This document shows, one piece after another, positions 61,786 to 64,000 of a DNA stretch of 64,000 nt. This DNA is from Ceratodon purpureus (lineage: Eukaryota > Streptophyta > Bryopsida > Pseudoditrichales > Ditrichaceae), in assembly GCA_014871385.1 (NCBI GenBank), contig CM026425.1, positions 2,021,684-2,085,683 on the forward strand, given 5' to 3'. The notes under the pieces were generated by a model. That model had not been told where the DNA came from. It was given only the letters and a program-made list of their open reading frames with translations, and did no database searches. A program made the translations under genes and the position numbers. Position 1 is the stretch's first letter; every line of letters starts with the position of its first letter.

Positions 61786-62385
61786 ATGGTTATGCCCATG
61801 CGCTCGCCCTGGTCTCGGGGGAGGGACAGGTGTCCAGGGCCCAGGGACATGGTGATCTCCATACGGGAATGTCGACGCCGCCTTTGGTGGAGGCCGGAGC
61901 TCCCTGTGTGGGGGTACGCCTACCGAAGGCTCCGAGAGTATTATCCGGCTGTAATGGAAGTTCCTCCCACCCGAGAGGATTTGGAAACGCTGTTGCATTG
62001 GGTGGAGTATTTCAGGCTGCGTCTAGGATTTCGGCTTCCACCTTTTCCGCGGGTGTTTGCTATGTCTCAGGCTGGTTCGAGGTTTGTGTGGACCAAGCGC
62101 GCCGTGTTGGAGCTGGCCTTCTTGGGGATGGCGACCGGGTTTTTTTGGAGTGTTGAAGATCCGTTACCTCGTGAGTGTTGTGGTTTGTTGTTTGTTGAGG
62201 TTTTTGGGTGTTGTGGTGGTTTATTGAGGTGTGTGGTTTAATGTGGGTTTGGTTTTGTAGCTGTCCCTGCAGAGCTCCGCAGGCAATACGGGCTGCCACC
62301 GTTGTCCCTTGCATCCCCTTCGGATTCTCTATTTACTTTTCCTCCAACGCCAGAATTCGAGGAGGGGAGCCCGGGACAGGGGTAG
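61786..62385 (+). CDS. unknown spliced protein in G/T-rich DNA
   Basis: Two exons are supported: one ending at 62170 (CCTC then GTGAGT) and 62261-62385 after a GGTTTTGTAG acceptor. The 90-bp intron joins SVEDPLP to PVPAELRRQYGLPPL in frame and the protein ends EFEEGSPGQG. Local base use switches from G/T-rich in the intron and flanks to balanced in the exons, which supports the model. The translation is rich in Arg, Trp and Leu (WWRPELPVWGYAYRRLREYYPAV, PTREDLETLLHWVEYFRLRL). An upstream exon or the ATGs at 61786, 61792 or 61798 could be the start. I do not recognise the family; a retroelement gag-like protein is possible. Confidence 0.45.
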
Positions 62386-64000
62386 CAGAAATTGAAGCAA
62401 GTGTGGGTTTTTGATTGGAAGGGGTGTGTTGTGTTACGATGGTTATGTGTTGTGGAGGTTGGTGACTGTGTGTGGTGGGTGATGGGGGTTGGATCATGTT
62501 GTTGGCTCTGTTGAGATCGGAGTTTTGTAATTGGAGATGGTTCGCAGTGAAGGTTGTGCTGATGAGAAAGGCGTGAAGGAGTTTGTTTTCGAGGTCAGAT
62601 GGAGCTCTATTTCGAGGAGTTTGGCTGGATTTCCAAGTTTTGTGCGATGGTGTAGTTGGAGGTGGGAGGTGGCTGTTTGCGATTGAGGCGGTTCCAGTTG
62701 GATCAGGAGGAGTTTGGAAGAGCTGCGTAGGTTTTTTGTACAGCTTGTGTAGGGTTTACGCAGATTCAGGTTTTGTTTCGAGGATTTTGGTTTTAAAGAC
62801 ATAAGGGCAAAATAGTCCCTCATCTCGGGATTGATTTTTGGAACAGAAGTTCTTGGTGATCTTGATGTCTGAGACATCTTGTGTAGGAGTTTGATTTGGA
62901 GCAAAAGTGGTTGATTCTATTTGGAGCTTATACTGTTGTGAATTGGTCTTGAGCAGTGTTAATTGTTTGTGTTGTTTGCATCAATTTGGCTCATAGTGAG
63001 TTGTAGGTGTGATTCCTGTGTGTGATGGACTTTGTGTTTATGTTGGTTGATTGTTGTGTCGGGTATTGGAGATTGTTTGTGTTGTGTATATAAGTTTTGC
63101 TTTGTGATGATTTTGGATGTGGCTTATGTGTATGGCGGAGTTTGTGTGTATGTTGGTTGATTGTTGCGTAACAGCCTGCGTTTGATCTGGAAGTTAATTG
63201 TATAGTTGCTTTTTTGGAAGTGAGTTGTGGATTTTGTTCAATGTGATTGATAGGAGTGTACATCAGTTATTTGATGTGGTTTGTTTTTGTTTGTAATTAG
63301 TTTTAGTCTGTGGTGAAGGGTGTATGGCTGTTGCAGGATGTTGGGGTGACTTTTTTAAAAATTGTTAATTTTTGATTTAATCAGTGGGTTTTGGGCTTGG
63401 TGTGTGTAATGGTGTTGAAATTGAGTCCTGTGTATATTGTGAGTCTGAGAGGAGTGGAGATTTTGCTGGTGACTTCAGCCTGTAGTTCGTACCTAACCTG
63501 CTCCACCTTCCTCGACTTCACATCCATTTATTTGAAACCAAACCAAAGCATAGAGGGGTGTCTGTTGCGGTGGCTCAAACTATGTTTGTCTGGTGTCATC
63601 TCTTTTGAAATTTTTCATCCAAGGTTTTGGATGACTGTTTTTAGGTGAAAAAATGTCAACTGTGGGTTAGTATCTTCAAATGGGTTGGTTATTTTTGGGT
63701 TTGGACTCCATTTTTGGGTTTTGGAGGGGGTAATTTGTTAATGGGATAGGTTGGGTATTTTATTTGTTGGGCTTTCTGTTTTAGTCTTCTAAGACTGGTT
63801 GGTTGTTTTCTAAGCGTCTTTTGTTGAGTATAATGTGACATAAGTATTTGACGGCAATTTTGTGGATTTTGATCATGCATTGTTTGATTGCTTTAGGTGG
63901 TATTTTGAATTTGTTTTTAAGTATGTTTATAGAAGGTAAATGTATTCCACCTCGAGGGCCTGCTGTGAGTATGGCTATAGGTGCTGTATTCCAGCCCTCA
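62386..64000. other. G/T-rich stretch running off the window
   Basis: The plus strand is strongly enriched in G and T over more than 1.5 kb, with many TTTGTGTG and GGTTGATTGTTG words. A repeated phrase, ATGTTGGTTGATTGTTG, occurs near 63040 and 63151. No convincing coding frame was found. Confidence 0.4.

Overview
The window is nuclear DNA of a land plant. It is AT-rich, its genes are split by GT-AG introns, and it carries long microsatellites and dispersed repeats. A five-exon plant-type histidine-phosphatase-fold gene, a late embryogenesis abundant (LEA) gene, a Yippee gene and an LRR-Roc-COR (ROCO) gene together suggest a bryophyte, most likely a moss. That assignment is inference; no search was run. 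Exon models were built by hand from reading frame, splice sites and family resemblance.

Left part (1-22 kb). Four ordinary host genes lie among AT-rich repeats: a histidine-phosphatase-fold protein that has lost its catalytic histidines (2849-4853, minus), an RWD-domain protein (6080-7666, plus), a LEA-type protein (9336-11155, minus) and a Yippee zinc-binding protein (16587-18574, minus). Between them are non-autonomous elements with TTAA at the ends and CCCCTAAAG-like terminal repeats, which resemble piggyBac-type MITEs. There are also GTAT and TA microsatellites and an 11-bp tandem array.

Middle part (about 22.2-47.5 kb). This is the striking region. About 35 copies of a 20-bp palindrome, consensus ATTAAGGTGGNCACCTTAAT, lie between 22191 and 46930, and I saw none outside. 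They sit in introns and spacers, twice per unit of a ~340-bp tandem repeat in one intron, and three times at exact 84-bp steps inside a coding exon, where they encode a repeated peptide. The genes look like those of a large mobile element. On the left (minus) is a DUF7869-type, RNase H-like, transposase-like gene broken by a frameshift and an in-frame TGA, followed by a second, probably frameshifted gene. On the right (plus) is a ParB-like plus degenerate DNA-methyltransferase-like protein, joined across an in-frame TAG to a degenerate FCP1-like HAD domain, then a better preserved FCP1-like HAD gene and a small basic protein. A ParB-like protein encoded among many dispersed palindromes recalls bacterial ParB-parS, and is the main hypothesis offered here. 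An AT-rich block at about 32.4-36.0 kb without palindromes separates the two halves.

Right part (47.5-64 kb). Repeat-rich DNA, with a GC-rich island near 50 kb, leads to an intact three-exon LRR-Roc-COR GTPase gene (53666-58245, minus). From about 59.7 kb there is a candidate LTR with a primer-binding-like site, then a strongly G/T-rich stretch with two unknown proteins (one spliced) that runs off the window and may be the 5' end of a retroelement.
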